The position numbers and the translations under genes are program-made. DNA of 64,000 nt from Paenibacillus sp. EZ-K15 (GTDB lineage: Bacteria > Bacillota > Bacilli > Paenibacillales > Paenibacillaceae): the NCBI RefSeq assembly GCF_002573715.1, contig NZ_PDHM01000021.1:62001-126000 (forward strand), in the 5' to 3' direction. Of this stretch, positions 34,175 to 43,678 are shown one piece after another. The notes under the pieces are model-generated. The model had not been told where the DNA came from, did not search any database, and worked only from the letters and a program-made list of their open reading frames with translations. Each line of letters starts with the position of its first letter. The first letter of the stretch is position 1.

Positions 34175-35953
34175 CTATTTACCCGTCATGATGTTGCGAA
34201 TGGTTTCAATCGGCGCCTTCGGCTTACGGTCATACGTCAGCAAACCGTTGATTTCCTGCTCAACATCCGTCAGCTGCGTATAGCAATATCCCTGGATCAC
34301 CGGGGATGAGAACATCGGGTCCACTACGGCCTTGAGCCGGATCAGGAAGTCCTCCTCGTTCTCGGCGCCGGAATACCCCCAGCCCTCCCAATCGCTCTTC
34401 TTAAAGGCAATCCCGCCAAACTCCGATACCAGAATGGGTTGGCCTTCATAGGAAGCACCGCCGACGAATATTCTCCGGTTCGCCGGCATGGCTTCCACGG
34501 CGGACGCGGCTGTCGCATACCGCTCCTCCAGCACTTCCTGGCGGCTCTCGTAGTCATGAATAGTAACCAGGTCGGTGGTCATATGCTCCCAACCATCGTT
34601 ATAAACAACCGGCCTGCTATCGTCCAAAGACTTCGTTAAATGATACATGGCAAGCCCATGCTGCTGCTGACGCTTATCCATCTGGACATTGGGAACGCCC
34701 CAGCTCTCATTGAGCGGTACCCAGGTGACGATGCAAGGATGGTTATAGTCCCGCTCGATGATCTCCTGCCATTCCGCCGTGAAGCGGCGAACATACGACT
34801 CGGAATATTCATAGGCGTTGGCCGCCTCGCTCCATAACAGCAAGCCGAGCTGGTCGCACCAGTACAGGAACCTTGGGTCCTCCGTCTTCTGATGCTTTCT
34901 CACGCCATTGAATCCCATTTCCTTCGCCAGCTCCACATCGCGCTTCAAAGCCTCGTCCGACGGAGCCGTCAGAATTCCCTCAGGGAAATACCCCTGATCC
35001 AGCACCAGCCTTTGGAAATACGGGCGGTTATTCAGGCACAGCTTGCCGTTCTCGATCGATACCTTCCGCATCCCAAAATAACTGGATACTTGATCGAAGA
35101 CGTTCCCATCCTGAACAAGGCGAAACTCGATGGTATACAAGTTCGGAAACTCGGGGCTCCACAGGCGTCCCAGGCCATGATCCGTAAAATCGCTCAGCCC
35201 GATAGTCCGGAGCTGTTCCGCATTTCGGATCGTATATTGATCCTCGGCAACACACTCGCCTTGATAGGATACGATGATCTGCAGGTTGAGATCCTCCGCG
35301 GGCTTGTAACCCTCCAGGAAGGTCCGGATGCGAATTTCGTTCCGGTCGATGTCGGGCGTCATCACCGTTTTGCCCAAATGTACCGGGGATACCGGCTCCA
35401 ACCACACGCTCTGCCAGATGCCGGTCGTACGGGTATAGAAAATGCTTGCCGAATGCTCAAGCCAGTACTGTTTGCCCCGCGGCAAGGTGACGTCGCGGCT
35501 GAAGTCCTCCGCCCGCAGCACGACCGTGTTGCTCCCTTCCGTGAGCGCGGCCGTAATGTCCGCTTGAAACGGCGTATGCCCTCCTTCATGCATAGCCACC
35601 AAATGCCCGTTGACCCACACTTTTGCCATATAATCCACGGCACCGAAATGAAGCACGATCCGTTTCCCGTTCCAGTTCTGCGGGATTTCAAACGTTCTGC
35701 GGTACCATACCACATCATGAAAAGAAGGATCTTCAATGCCGCTCAGCTTGCTTTGGAACGTAAAGGGGACGTTGATCTTCCGTGTAAAGGAAGCCGTCGC
35801 TTCAGCCCGATACCACCCTTCATCCTCGCCGATGGTTTCATCATCAAAACTGAAATCCCATTCGCCATTGAGGGTTAACCACTCGTTGCGCTGAAACTGG
35901 GGTCTCGGATATTCGTTGCGAACCGTTTGTGTCTTGCTAACTTCTGTCAACAT
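34175..35953 (-). CDS. GH2-family glycosidase (copy 2 of 2 in the operon)
   Basis: About 592 residues from the ATG at 35953; AGGAG lies 12 bases upstream, while a GTG at 35965 is too close to it. The architecture is as in the other GH2 of the operon, with which it aligns throughout (RNEYPRPQFQRNEWLTLNGEWDFSFD; VDYMAKVWVNGHLVAMHEGGHTPFQADIT; RLVLDQGYFPEGILTAPSDEALKRDVELAKEMGFNGVRKHQK). The acid/base is in VPLNESWG and the nucleophile in ILVSEFGG. The two copies probably arose by duplication and divided linkage or sugar specificity. Confidence 0.87.
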   Translation of the reverse strand: MLTEVSKTQTVRNEYPRPQFQRNEWLTLNGEWDFSFDDETIGEDEGWYRAEATASFTRKINVPFTFQSKLSGIEDPSFHDVVWYRRTFEIPQNWNGKRIVLHFGAVDYMAKVWVNGHLVAMHEGGHTPFQADITAALTEGSNTVVLRAEDFSRDVTLPRGKQYWLEHSASIFYTRTTGIWQSVWLEPVSPVHLGKTVMTPDIDRNEIRIRTFLEGYKPAEDLNLQIIVSYQGECVAEDQYTIRNAEQLRTIGLSDFTDHGLGRLWSPEFPNLYTIEFRLVQDGNVFDQVSSYFGMRKVSIENGKLCLNNRPYFQRLVLDQGYFPEGILTAPSDEALKRDVELAKEMGFNGVRKHQKTEDPRFLYWCDQLGLLLWSEAANAYEYSESYVRRFTAEWQEIIERDYNHPCIVTWVPLNESWGVPNVQMDKRQQQHGLAMYHLTKSLDDSRPVVYNDGWEHMTTDLVTIHDYESRQEVLEERYATAASAVEAMPANRRIFVGGASYEGQPILVSEFGGIAFKKSDWEGWGYSGAENEEDFLIRLKAVVDPMFSSPVIQGYCYTQLTDVEQEINGLLTYDRKPKAPIETIRNIMTGK

Positions 35954-36004
35954 GATGCAACTCACTCCTAATTATTCAATCTCTCTATCTACTCGTTTGA
36001 ACGT

Positions 36005-36940
36005 CTAGCCTTTGATCGAACCCACATAAACGCCTTTCACGAAATACTTTTGCAGGAAAGGATACACCAGCAATATAGGCACGGTCGAAACTACTATTGC
36101 GCAATATTTAACCAGCTCCCGGAACGCGGTCGAGCTCTGGGCGCTGTTGATGACAACCCCGCCTGCGCTGCCGATCGTGGTGGCCGTCGAATCGTTGGCG
36201 ACCAGGATCTCCTTCATTAACAGCTGTAACGGGAACAATTCCCTATCCTTAAGCAGGACCATGGCGTTAAACCATGAGTTCCAATTGCCGACCAGATAGT
36301 ACAGGAAGATAACGGCCAGCGTGGCTTTCGACAGCGGCAGGATCACTGTGATCAGAATATTGGCCTGGCTTGCGCCGTCAATCAATGCCGCTTCTTCCAG
36401 CTCTCTCGGAATCGATTGGAACCCGGTCCTTAATATGATGATGTTCCATGTACTTAAAGCGGTTGGCAGAATCATGGCCCACAGATTGTTGTACAAACCG
36501 ATGTCCTTCATTAATAAGAACCAAGGAATCAGGCCTCCGCCAAAAAACATGGTGATCGTAATTAAAATCATGATAAAATTTTTGAAATACAAGTCCCGTC
36601 TGGAGAGCACGTATGCGCCCAATATCGTCATGACCATATTGACCAAGGTGCCCAGTCCCACATAAATGATCGTATTCATGTACCCCTTCAGCAGGCTGTT
36701 GTCTTTAAACACCAGCTTGTAACCGTCGAGCGTGAATCCCAGCGGCTTTAACAATACACCTTTATGAGCCATCAAGGCGCTGGGATCGCTGACGGAAGCA
36801 AATAAGATATGCAATATGGGATAAAAACAAACCAAGGTCAATGCCGTCAAAAGCGTGTAGTTGGTAAAGTCGAATACGCGGTCCCCTATGCTTTTATGCT
36901 TCCTTCTTCGTTTCACTTTGAATTGCTTGATATCCTCCAT
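36005..36940 (-). CDS. carbohydrate ABC transporter permease, LplC/CUT1 type
   Basis: A protein of 311 residues with six membrane helices. The CUT1 coupling motif reads ELEEAALIDGASQANILITVILPLSKATLAVI (EAA loop). The C-terminus ILLVYPFLQKYFVKGVYVGSIKG is the usual LplC ending. GAGAGGGAAGG precedes the ATG at 36940. It pairs with the permease 15 bases upstream in the operon and the lipoprotein at 39696. No ATPase gene is in the operon, which is normal for this class, whose shared MsmX-like ATPase is encoded elsewhere. Confidence 0.92.
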   Translation of the reverse strand: MEDIKQFKVKRRRKHKSIGDRVFDFTNYTLLTALTLVCFYPILHILFASVSDPSALMAHKGVLLKPLGFTLDGYKLVFKDNSLLKGYMNTIIYVGLGTLVNMVMTILGAYVLSRRDLYFKNFIMILITITMFFGGGLIPWFLLMKDIGLYNNLWAMILPTALSTWNIIILRTGFQSIPRELEEAALIDGASQANILITVILPLSKATLAVIFLYYLVGNWNSWFNAMVLLKDRELFPLQLLMKEILVANDSTATTIGSAGGVVINSAQSSTAFRELVKYCAIVVSTVPILLVYPFLQKYFVKGVYVGSIKG

Positions 36941-36955
36941 AGCCTTCCCTCTCTC

Positions 36956-37927
36956 TTACCATAAGCTGGATTCAGATCTGCGCTTCACGATGGTATTTGT
37001 CATCCATAACAGCCCGAAGTTCACGATGGAGCTTATTAATCCGACGGCTGTGGAATAACTCAGGCTCGCTTCCCTCAAGCCCCTTCGGTAAACATAGGAG
37101 GCGATGACATCCGCCGTATCGTAGATCAAAGGATTATAGAGCAGGATAATTTTCTCGTAGCCGGAGGCCATCAATCCGCCAATCGCAAAGATAAACAGGA
37201 TGATGATGACCGGGCTGATCTGAGGCAGCGTAATGTACCACATTTTTTTCACCCTGCCGACCCCGTCGATATCGGCCGCTTCATATAATGAAGGATCGAT
37301 GGAGCTCATCGCCGCCAGGTAAATGATGCTGTCCCATCCGATGCTCTGCCAGATTCCGGAAAAGGTATAAATCGGTCGGAACAAATTGGAATAACCGAGA
37401 AGGGATGAGTAATCTTTTCCCGTTATGAACGAAAGCAGCTGCGTAACGACCCCTTCATTGGCCGTAAAGATGTGGATGATCCCGCACACAACGACCAGGG
37501 AAATAAAATGCGGCATATACGTAATGGTTTGAACGGTCCGCTTAAACTTGGAAGAGCGAACTTCGTTCAGCAGCAATGCCAAGATGATCGGTGCCGTAAA
37601 TCCAAACACGATGCCCCACACATTCAGCAAGAGCGTATTCTTGACCACTCTCCAAAAATAGGGTCCGGAGAAAAAATCGATGAAATGCTTGAAACCCACC
37701 CAATCGCTATCCGCGAAGCCCAGCAAAGGCTTGAAATCTTTGAATGCGATCATAACGCCCCACATCGGCCCGTAGCAGAAGATAATGAACCACGCCACGA
37801 CGGGAAGGGCCATCAGATAGACGAACCAATTCTTTCTCAGATCCTTTTGAATCAACCGTTTGGTATTCTTGGGCTCAGAGGGCGTCCGAACATGGCCTAT
37901 TTCCTTGTTTTTCTGTAATATCTCCAT
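36956..37927 (-). CDS. carbohydrate ABC transporter permease, LplB type
   Basis: A protein of 323 residues with six membrane helices. The N-terminal WFVYLMALPVVAWFIIFCYGPMWGVMIAFKDFKP and the EAA loop SLYEAADIDGVGRVKKMWYITLPQISPVIIILF are typical LplB features. The C-terminus (VNFGLLWMTNTIVKRRSESSLW) is the family ending. AGGTGGTTG precedes the ATG. It forms the channel with the LplC-type partner downstream. Confidence 0.92.
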   Translation of the reverse strand: MEILQKNKEIGHVRTPSEPKNTKRLIQKDLRKNWFVYLMALPVVAWFIIFCYGPMWGVMIAFKDFKPLLGFADSDWVGFKHFIDFFSGPYFWRVVKNTLLLNVWGIVFGFTAPIILALLLNEVRSSKFKRTVQTITYMPHFISLVVVCGIIHIFTANEGVVTQLLSFITGKDYSSLLGYSNLFRPIYTFSGIWQSIGWDSIIYLAAMSSIDPSLYEAADIDGVGRVKKMWYITLPQISPVIIILFIFAIGGLMASGYEKIILLYNPLIYDTADVIASYVYRRGLREASLSYSTAVGLISSIVNFGLLWMTNTIVKRRSESSLW

Positions 37928-37956
37928 GAATCAACCACCTGTTCTTATTATGAAAA

Positions 37957-39696
37957 CTATCGTTGGTTATACCGATCCAAGGCTGCTTGATGGAGACTTA
38001 AGAATTCGTCCAGCCCCATGCTCTGCGCTTCCTTCAAAAATTTATCGTAAGCATCGACCGGCAATTCGCCCATAATGATCTTCGCAAAGTATTCTCCGCG
38101 CAGCGTCGACAACTGGTTTCCAAGCTCGGCTTCACGCGAGGCTTCTTCTTTGGTGAACGTGATCGGCGGCATCGCCATGCTGGTATCCATGTTTTCCGTC
38201 CAATACTGGCGGATATCTCCCGAATAGCTTCCTTTAGCCGAGATCAACGGGTTGGCGTGGTGCTCGTCGCGGATATTCGGCCAACTATGCCAGCGGTATT
38301 TCCAAAGTGTAACGTCTACCGGCTGACCTTCCGGATCATTGTACATATAACTGTTTTCAGGATAATAAGGCATTCCTTGCTCATCCACCAAGTGCACGGT
38401 ACCGTACTCTCCGAAGTTGATGATCTCCCAGCCCTTTTTGGAATAGTTGAAATCCAGCCACGCCATCGCGGCTTCCACATTTTTGCTCTGAGTTGTGATG
38501 GCTGCACTGGTTCCCGCTCTTTTGAAATTTTTATAGGTGGTTGCGGATTTGTCTCCTTTGTTGAGTACAGGATTCAGCGCCCCCACGAAATCAATGTCGT
38601 TCTGCACTTTCCAATAGCTCCACATCGTATCCGGGGAATCCATCATGACGGCCGTATCGTCGGAAATCGCGCTAGCCATCCGTTGATTGAAATCGGCGGT
38701 TGCCCAGTCCCGATTCAACAGGCCTTCCTTGTTCCACTGCTGCATGGTCGCAAGATATTCCTTGGCCTTCGGCTGCGCCGGCCCCCATGCAACCTTTCCG
38801 TTCTCGTCCAGGAAGGTCCAGTCCCAGACGCCATATGCGCCATTAATGATGCCGGTAAAAATTTGGCCGTACTTCGAGCCGTAATTCAGCGGCGCCTTAT
38901 ATCCGACTTCCTTACTCTTCTTCAGGAACTCATACCATTCGTCTATCGTCGTCGGGACTGGAAGTCCCGTCTTATCCAGCGCTTCCTGCTTGATTAGCGT
39001 ACCGAACCAGGTCCATTCGGAGTACGGCGCGATGCCGTAGAAGCCCAGCAGCCTACCATCGTCGGTCACGGTCGTTTTTCTTCTCGTTTCGTCCGAGTTG
39101 CGCCATGCCGAATAATTCGGAGCATTCTTCTCCATCAGGTCGGTCAGATCGAGGTAAGCGCCGTCGTTTACCCCCGCTTCAAAGCCTCCCGGATAACGAC
39201 CCGGGTCAATGATGATGTCCGGCAGCTCGCCGGAGGAGATCATCAAGGTGAAAGCATCCGCTTCCTGCCCGACAGGCGGCGTAATGAAGTTCACCTTAAT
39301 GCCGGTCAGTTTCTCTACCTGCTTCTGAACCAAGTGATTATTCATATCCGGGATGTTGGAGTTGGCAGGCATCCATACATCCAGCACCACATCACCTTTA
39401 ACGGGATAAGCAGAATAATCGCTAGGAATGACTTCTTCGAAAACGTCGCCAAGGTATGTATCATTCAGCGTGCTGTTTACTTCGTCGATTTGTTCCTGTG
39501 TTGGTGCTTTATTGCCGCGTATGTCCCCGCTGATATCTTCAAAGGTCACCTCATTCTTCTCTTTGGAAACGCCCTCCTCCTGGGTTACGGTGCTATCAGG
39601 CTCATTCTTTGCTTTACCGCTGCAAGCGGTTACCGTCGAAATGATCAATATGGATATGAATAACAGAGTGAATAAACGCTTCATCGTTCTGTTCAT
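37957..39696 (-). CDS. solute-binding lipoprotein of the pentose/arabinan-type ABC importer
   Basis: A protein of 579 residues from the ATG at 39696, with GGGAGG upstream. The signal peptide carries a lipobox (ISTVTAC, then SGKAKNEPD). The long LipO/LplA-type substrate-binding domain has typical stretches (GDVVLDVWMPANSNIPDMNNHLVQKQVEKLTGIKVNFITPP, LMISSGELPDIIIDPG and the ending MGLDEFLSLHQAALDRYNQR). It binds oligosaccharides outside the membrane and passes them to the permeases. It is the first gene of the operon running down to 29864. Confidence 0.92.
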   Translation of the reverse strand: MNRTMKRLFTLLFISILIISTVTACSGKAKNEPDSTVTQEEGVSKEKNEVTFEDISGDIRGNKAPTQEQIDEVNSTLNDTYLGDVFEEVIPSDYSAYPVKGDVVLDVWMPANSNIPDMNNHLVQKQVEKLTGIKVNFITPPVGQEADAFTLMISSGELPDIIIDPGRYPGGFEAGVNDGAYLDLTDLMEKNAPNYSAWRNSDETRRKTTVTDDGRLLGFYGIAPYSEWTWFGTLIKQEALDKTGLPVPTTIDEWYEFLKKSKEVGYKAPLNYGSKYGQIFTGIINGAYGVWDWTFLDENGKVAWGPAQPKAKEYLATMQQWNKEGLLNRDWATADFNQRMASAISDDTAVMMDSPDTMWSYWKVQNDIDFVGALNPVLNKGDKSATTYKNFKRAGTSAAITTQSKNVEAAMAWLDFNYSKKGWEIINFGEYGTVHLVDEQGMPYYPENSYMYNDPEGQPVDVTLWKYRWHSWPNIRDEHHANPLISAKGSYSGDIRQYWTENMDTSMAMPPITFTKEEASREAELGNQLSTLRGEYFAKIIMGELPVDAYDKFLKEAQSMGLDEFLSLHQAALDRYNQR

Positions 39697-39958
39697 GCTT
39701 AACCTCCCATGATATGAATAATTGACGAGCCCCCCCAGCATTGCGTCGAGAGGATCTATATTCCGTAGTTTTTTAAGGGGCGCCAGTTGAAAGTTTGCTA
39801 TCTACCATTCTTCAATCTTCGGAGTGTCTAAGCACCCCCGGTCTGAAATACTGCTCTTCCTCATCACCATTCCAATGGATCCCCTTTCACATGTAAGTTG
39901 ACGGTATTACCAACCTCTACGCATCCATTTAATACAATTATCCTGTATCTTTAACCGA

Positions 39959-39995
39959 AGTATAAGCATATCAATTTATCTTGTCAACGCTTTCA
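39959..39995 (-). promoter_or_regulatory. promoter of the importer/GH2/GH43 operon with overlapping cre-like site
   Basis: On the minus strand TTGACA (39987-39982), a 17-base spacer and TATACT (39964-39959) match the SigA consensus almost fully. The sequence TGAAAGCGTTGACA (39995-39982) matches the cre consensus with one mismatch, and its right half is the -35 box. CcpA bound here would block RNA polymerase. The rest of 39742-40321 holds the hairpin listed next and no gene. Confidence 0.8.
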
Positions 39996-40169
39996 TACAT
40001 AATTTCCGTAACTAAAATGAGTCATTTTTGCAAATTCATGCTTTTGATTTAGGATATCGGAAACGCTCGATAAACTTATAGCCCCTACAACGAAAGGGAT
40101 TTCTGTTTAAAAATACGATTTTCGTTAGGGATTTGCGGTTCCTTCACGTTTCACTCTTATTCGTAATAA

Positions 40170-40212
40170 ACCCCCATTCATTACAGAAATTCCGTAATGA
40201 ATGGGGGTTTAT
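40170..40212 (-). terminator. strong hairpin after the cytoplasmic GH43 gene
   Basis: Two perfect 17-base arms (40170-40186 and 40196-40212, starting AAACCCCC and ending GGGGGTTT) enclose a 9-base loop. It lies 110 bases past the stop of the minus-strand GH43 gene and before the promoter of the next operon, so it insulates the two. Confidence 0.7.
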
Positions 40213-40321
40213 ATAAAATCCTATGAATGTTCACTCATCAGTGCGGCATTTGCCGCTCCTTTGCCGTCATCATCGTCTCTTTTTGGAATACCTACTCGTT
40301 CACGTTATGAATCCGCATACA

Positions 40322-41275
40322 TTATTCTCCGGACGGTATTGGTATAGCCTGCGAATCACTGGCCGGGACACCGAAGTCCGGGGTTCCATCCGGCTTCCAG
40401 TCGAACTTCTGGATGCGGGTCGATCGCAAGGCCGTATCTGCTCCAGGCGCTGGAAGCGCATGGTAGACAATCCAGTCTTCCTTGCCATCCGGTGATTGCG
40501 TGAAGCTGTTATGGCCGGTAGCGTACACCCCGTTTTCCACGCTTTTGCAAAATACAGGCTCCATGGATTTAGTCCAGGAAAGCGGGTCCATCGGATCTGC
40601 GGTTTCATCCATCGTGAGCATTCCCAGCGCATAATCCTCAGACCAGGTGGTGCTGGCCGAGTACACCAGGAAGATGCGGCCGTTTCGCTGAAGGACAACG
40701 GGACCTTCGTTAATGGCCATTCCGCCTTGTTTTTCCCAGGATAGAGTCGGGGCGGTAAGTAATACATGATCTCCCGTCAATGTCCAAGGGTTCGTCATGC
40801 GCATGATGTATAGAGCGGACCCGTAATCCGGGAAATGACCATACCCGGCATACAGGAAATAAAGCTGGTTTCCTGCGGTCATGATCGTGCCATCCAAGCC
40901 CGGGACAGGAGTCGGCAGCGCGCCTTTCCATGTCCACTCGCCTTCCATCGGATCAGGCTCCCCGTTCTCCAGCACACATATTTGGCGGGACTCGTCGCCT
41001 CCCCCGTCATTCGCCGTAAAATAAATGTACCATTTGTTATCCAAATGATGAATTTCCGGCGCCCACAGGTTATAACTATAGCGTCCGCCGGCTTCCGGAG
41101 TCCAGATCGTTTTCTTCCGGCCCTCCGCAAGGCCTGTCAAAGTCGCGGATTGCGTCAACTCCAGACGATCGCGTCTCGTCGACATAAAATAGTAATGGCC
41201 GTCCGTATGCTTCCATACCCAAGGATCGGCTGCTTGCTCCACAATCGGATTATTGAATGTTGGTCCATGTGGCAT
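40322..41275 (-). CDS. cytoplasmic GH43 arabinofuranosidase-type enzyme
   Basis: A protein of 317 residues from the ATG at 41275, with GAGGGGG upstream; no signal peptide. Catalytic positions are seen in FNNPIVEQAADPWVWKHTDGHYYF (base), NLWAPEIHHLDNKWYIYF, VPGLDGTIMTAGNQLYFLY (modulator) and MAINEGPVVLQRNGRIFLVYSAS (donor). It is a close relative of the secreted GH43 at 29864 (same order of motifs and the same PxxGVPASDSQAIPIPSGE-type end) but lacks signal peptide and binding module. It would act on imported short arabino-oligosaccharides. It is transcribed on its own, ending at the hairpin at 40170. Confidence 0.9.
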   Translation of the reverse strand: MPHGPTFNNPIVEQAADPWVWKHTDGHYYFMSTRRDRLELTQSATLTGLAEGRKKTIWTPEAGGRYSYNLWAPEIHHLDNKWYIYFTANDGGGDESRQICVLENGEPDPMEGEWTWKGALPTPVPGLDGTIMTAGNQLYFLYAGYGHFPDYGSALYIMRMTNPWTLTGDHVLLTAPTLSWEKQGGMAINEGPVVLQRNGRIFLVYSASTTWSEDYALGMLTMDETADPMDPLSWTKSMEPVFCKSVENGVYATGHNSFTQSPDGKEDWIVYHALPAPGADTALRSTRIQKFDWKPDGTPDFGVPASDSQAIPIPSGE

Positions 41276-41560
41276 CTTCTTATCCCCCTCATCCCTTGAA
41301 TTTCCTGGTTTTTGATCAACACTACGGCAATTCAAACCTTGACTCCCTTTAGCTCCCCACACCTCCCCCGAAAAGTTAAACCCAATCTTACTGATGTCTT
41401 CCAGCCTTGTCTATACGCAATTTAGGTATATTTACCGCGTTAGTTTATGTGACATATCTAGTTATAGTGAAGTATTGATGGCCTAGCATCTATTACCTTC
41501 TGAAGAAAATTGACGGCGTTTCGATGCGTTTATTGGAAATTCGTTAGGTGCTGCACGATC

Positions 41561-41588
41561 AAAAAAAAGCTGACCCCGAAGGATCAGC
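41561..41588 (-). terminator. terminator after the SUMF1-domain gene
   Basis: On the minus strand GCTGATCC and GGGTCAGC (41588-41569) pair and are followed by eight Ts (41568-41561). Confidence 0.85.
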
Positions 41589-41589
41589 A

Positions 41590-42279
41590 TTATCGTAAAA
41601 TCGATCTCGCCAGACGAAACCCGAGATCCTCAATCCGAAACGTCGGGTGGCTACGACGGCGGCATGTTGCCCCGCAGCCCCTGGCCTCTTCCGCCCAGCT
41701 TCCGCCGCGGAATACTCTGTATGAGCCGTATACGTCCGGATCGTATATATCCCAACACCATTCCCACACATTTCCGAGCATATCGTAAAGCCCCCAGGCA
41801 TTCGGATGCTTTTTGCCTACCTCATGCAGGGCGCCCCCGGAATTCCCTTCATACCAAGCGATGTCATCAAGCTCTCCGTAACGATATCCATCACTCCCGG
41901 CCCTACACGCATATTGCCATTCCGCTTCTGTCGGTAGGCGGTAGCCGTCCGCCTCCCAGTTGCACACCACACGCTCACCATCTTCCGTGACCGAAGAATA
42001 ACACTCGTCTAGACCTGAGTGCCGAGATAGCATATTACAGAAGTGAATCGCATCATTCCAGGATACATCGACGACCGGAGCCTGCATGACGTCAGTGAAT
42101 CCTGCCGACTGCGACATAAGCGAGAAATATAACGCCTTCGTAACAGGAATCGGTGCAAGCTGAAAAGCATTCACTTCAACCGCCCACGAAGATTTGACAC
42201 GGTCGTCCCTTAATTGAATTTCGCCTGCTGGAATGTCTACCATAGGATATTCTTTTGGATTAAACCCTGGTACTGTCAA
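41590..42279 (-). CDS. SUMF1/formylglycine-generating-enzyme-like domain protein
   Basis: A protein of 229 residues, a single sulfatase-modifying-factor fold: MVDIPAGEIQLRDDRVKSSWAVEVNAFQLAPIPVTKALYFSLM, DVSWNDAIHFCNMLSRHSGLDECYS, GYRLPTEAEWQYACRAG and the end GLYDMLGNVWEWCWDIYD with RVFRGGSWAEEARGCGATCRRRSHP. The start is a TTG at 42279 with GGGAGGAAG upstream. True formylglycine-generating enzymes have a copper-binding cysteine pair in GGSxxCHxSYC; here the aligned part is GGSWAEEARGCGATC, so that activity is not assured. The wider family includes EgtB-like and other oxidative enzymes. No sulfatase gene is in the window. Confidence 0.8.
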   Translation of the reverse strand: MTVPGFNPKEYPMVDIPAGEIQLRDDRVKSSWAVEVNAFQLAPIPVTKALYFSLMSQSAGFTDVMQAPVVDVSWNDAIHFCNMLSRHSGLDECYSSVTEDGERVVCNWEADGYRLPTEAEWQYACRAGSDGYRYGELDDIAWYEGNSGGALHEVGKKHPNAWGLYDMLGNVWEWCWDIYDPDVYGSYRVFRGGSWAEEARGCGATCRRRSHPTFRIEDLGFRLARSILR

Positions 42280-42303
42280 CCGTCTTCCTCCCGCTTTCGT
42301 CTC

Positions 42304-42672
42304 TTAGTTCAACCCGCTTAACCGTTCAATTCCCTGTTGTTCACTCGGCAAGAAAAAGAAATCGCTTCCCTTATTGCATTCATATATGAAGTCTTGCAAG
42401 CTTTGGCTCGGATAAACAGAAAAATCTCCGATAATCGCAACCTTTACGTGATAATTGATATACTTCTGAAGGATTTCGCCTGCAAGGCGCGTCTTCAAAT
42501 CGAAGAAGGCTTCGCTGAATATCGACTGATTCATCACCATACGATGGCTGCCCGTTTCATATTGCACGGTTGCCATAAGATCCAATGCGGATTGGACATC
42601 CTCAATTAATATTTCATTGCTGCTTACGACCGCTATGGTTCCTTTATCTGTTTCAACCTTCTCGATATTCAT
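42304..42672 (-). CDS. DUF4180 protein
   Basis: A protein of 122 residues. The stretch AVVSSNEILIEDVQSALDLMATVQYETGSHRMVMNQSIFSEAFFDLKTRLAGEILQKYINYHVKVAIIGDFS is the DUF4180 pattern, a small alpha/beta protein similar in outline to STAS-like folds. Its function is unknown. Its start overlaps the end of the TetR gene by 20 bases and has CAGGAGGG upstream, so the two are coupled; the SUMF1 gene follows 24 bases later. DUF4180 genes often accompany TetR regulators. Confidence 0.82.
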   Translation of the reverse strand: MNIEKVETDKGTIAVVSSNEILIEDVQSALDLMATVQYETGSHRMVMNQSIFSEAFFDLKTRLAGEILQKYINYHVKVAIIGDFSVYPSQSLQDFIYECNKGSDFFFLPSEQQGIERLSGLN

Positions 42673-43333
42673 AGTTCCCTCCTGTTTGGGTAAGTCTTCT
42701 TACATAATCCTCACATATGTACCGGTTATCGCCGCCGTTGGCCGGTGGAATGTTCGCTACTCTAAAGAAGCTCAGACCTATAACCATCGCCATCAGCCCA
42801 TAGGCAGCGCTGTGGGAATCCTCAACGGACATCTGTCCCGTCCGATTACCGTAATCCATGATCTTGGTGATGCCTTGGAGATCAGCCTCGTAACTCTTCG
42901 ATACCACTTCCTGCAAATTGCGATCCAGCATGGCTTTTGAAAAAAACTGCACAAAGAGCTTGCCTTGATCAGCATGCGGGATATACATCTTGTCGACCCC
43001 ATCCAACTGCGACACATTAATCGTTTGATCCTTGTCATCGGTGAACGGGGGAAGCATAAACTTCAGGGTAAGATCCATCATTTCCCCCGATGTCATGGTA
43101 TGCTCAATGCCTGATTCGATCTTCAGTCCATAGTACGCCAAGAACGACTTGAAAGCTTCGATCGTCAATTGATCCTTATTCTTAAAATAATAAGTGACAA
43201 CTCCCTTGGAGCAGTTCGCATGATCGGCAACCTTATCCAGGGTCATGCCGTCAATCCCATACATGCTGATGCAGGTTAACGTAGCATTAATGACGTCTGC
43301 CCTGCGTTTTTGTTCCATTCCTAATTTAGGCAT
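42653..43333 (-). CDS. TetR-family regulator (BetI-like), first gene of the DUF4180/SUMF1 operon
   Basis: A protein of 226 residues from the ATG at 43333, with GGTGAAG upstream; a longer frame to 43411 has no ribosome site. The helix-turn-helix reads RADVINATLTCISMYGIDGMTLDKVADHANCSKGVVTYYFKNKDQLTIEAFKSFL. The C-terminal ligand domain is 150 residues long, with AMLDRNLQEVVSKSYEADLQGITKIMDYG. It probably represses its own operon. Confidence 0.85.
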   Translation of the reverse strand: MPKLGMEQKRRADVINATLTCISMYGIDGMTLDKVADHANCSKGVVTYYFKNKDQLTIEAFKSFLAYYGLKIESGIEHTMTSGEMMDLTLKFMLPPFTDDKDQTINVSQLDGVDKMYIPHADQGKLFVQFFSKAMLDRNLQEVVSKSYEADLQGITKIMDYGNRTGQMSVEDSHSAAYGLMAMVIGLSFFRVANIPPANGGDNRYICEDYVRRLTQTGGNYEYREG

Positions 43334-43636
43334 GATTTCTTCACCTGTATCTTTGTTGATTTTATTTATACTGAACAGTCGGAATAAAAAAAGTGTACAC
43401 AATGATGGCACATATTGTCAATGAAGGTTTATTGAATCAATAGCCAAGCTAAATGGGTAATTCCTACCGTCCATCAGGTTCCACCCTACTGGTCCTACTC
43501 ACAATTACTATTTCGAGTGATAGAAAACGAATTGATTATAGCAGTAACGGGTATTACAAATCCCGAAAAATTCCGGAAGGAATATTTTTGATAAGCCAGA
43601 TGAATTAATTCAACTAATAAATTCGTGTATTTTATC

Positions 43637-43674
43637 GAAAAACGATCCCGTTCTCCTGCCTAGAGAACGGGATC
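43637..43674 (-). terminator. terminator after the beta-galactosidase remnant
   Basis: GATCCCGTTCTC (43644-43655) and GAGAACGGGATC (43663-43674) are perfectly complementary; on the minus strand five Ts follow (43642-43638). Confidence 0.88.
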
Positions 43675-43678
43675 TTCA

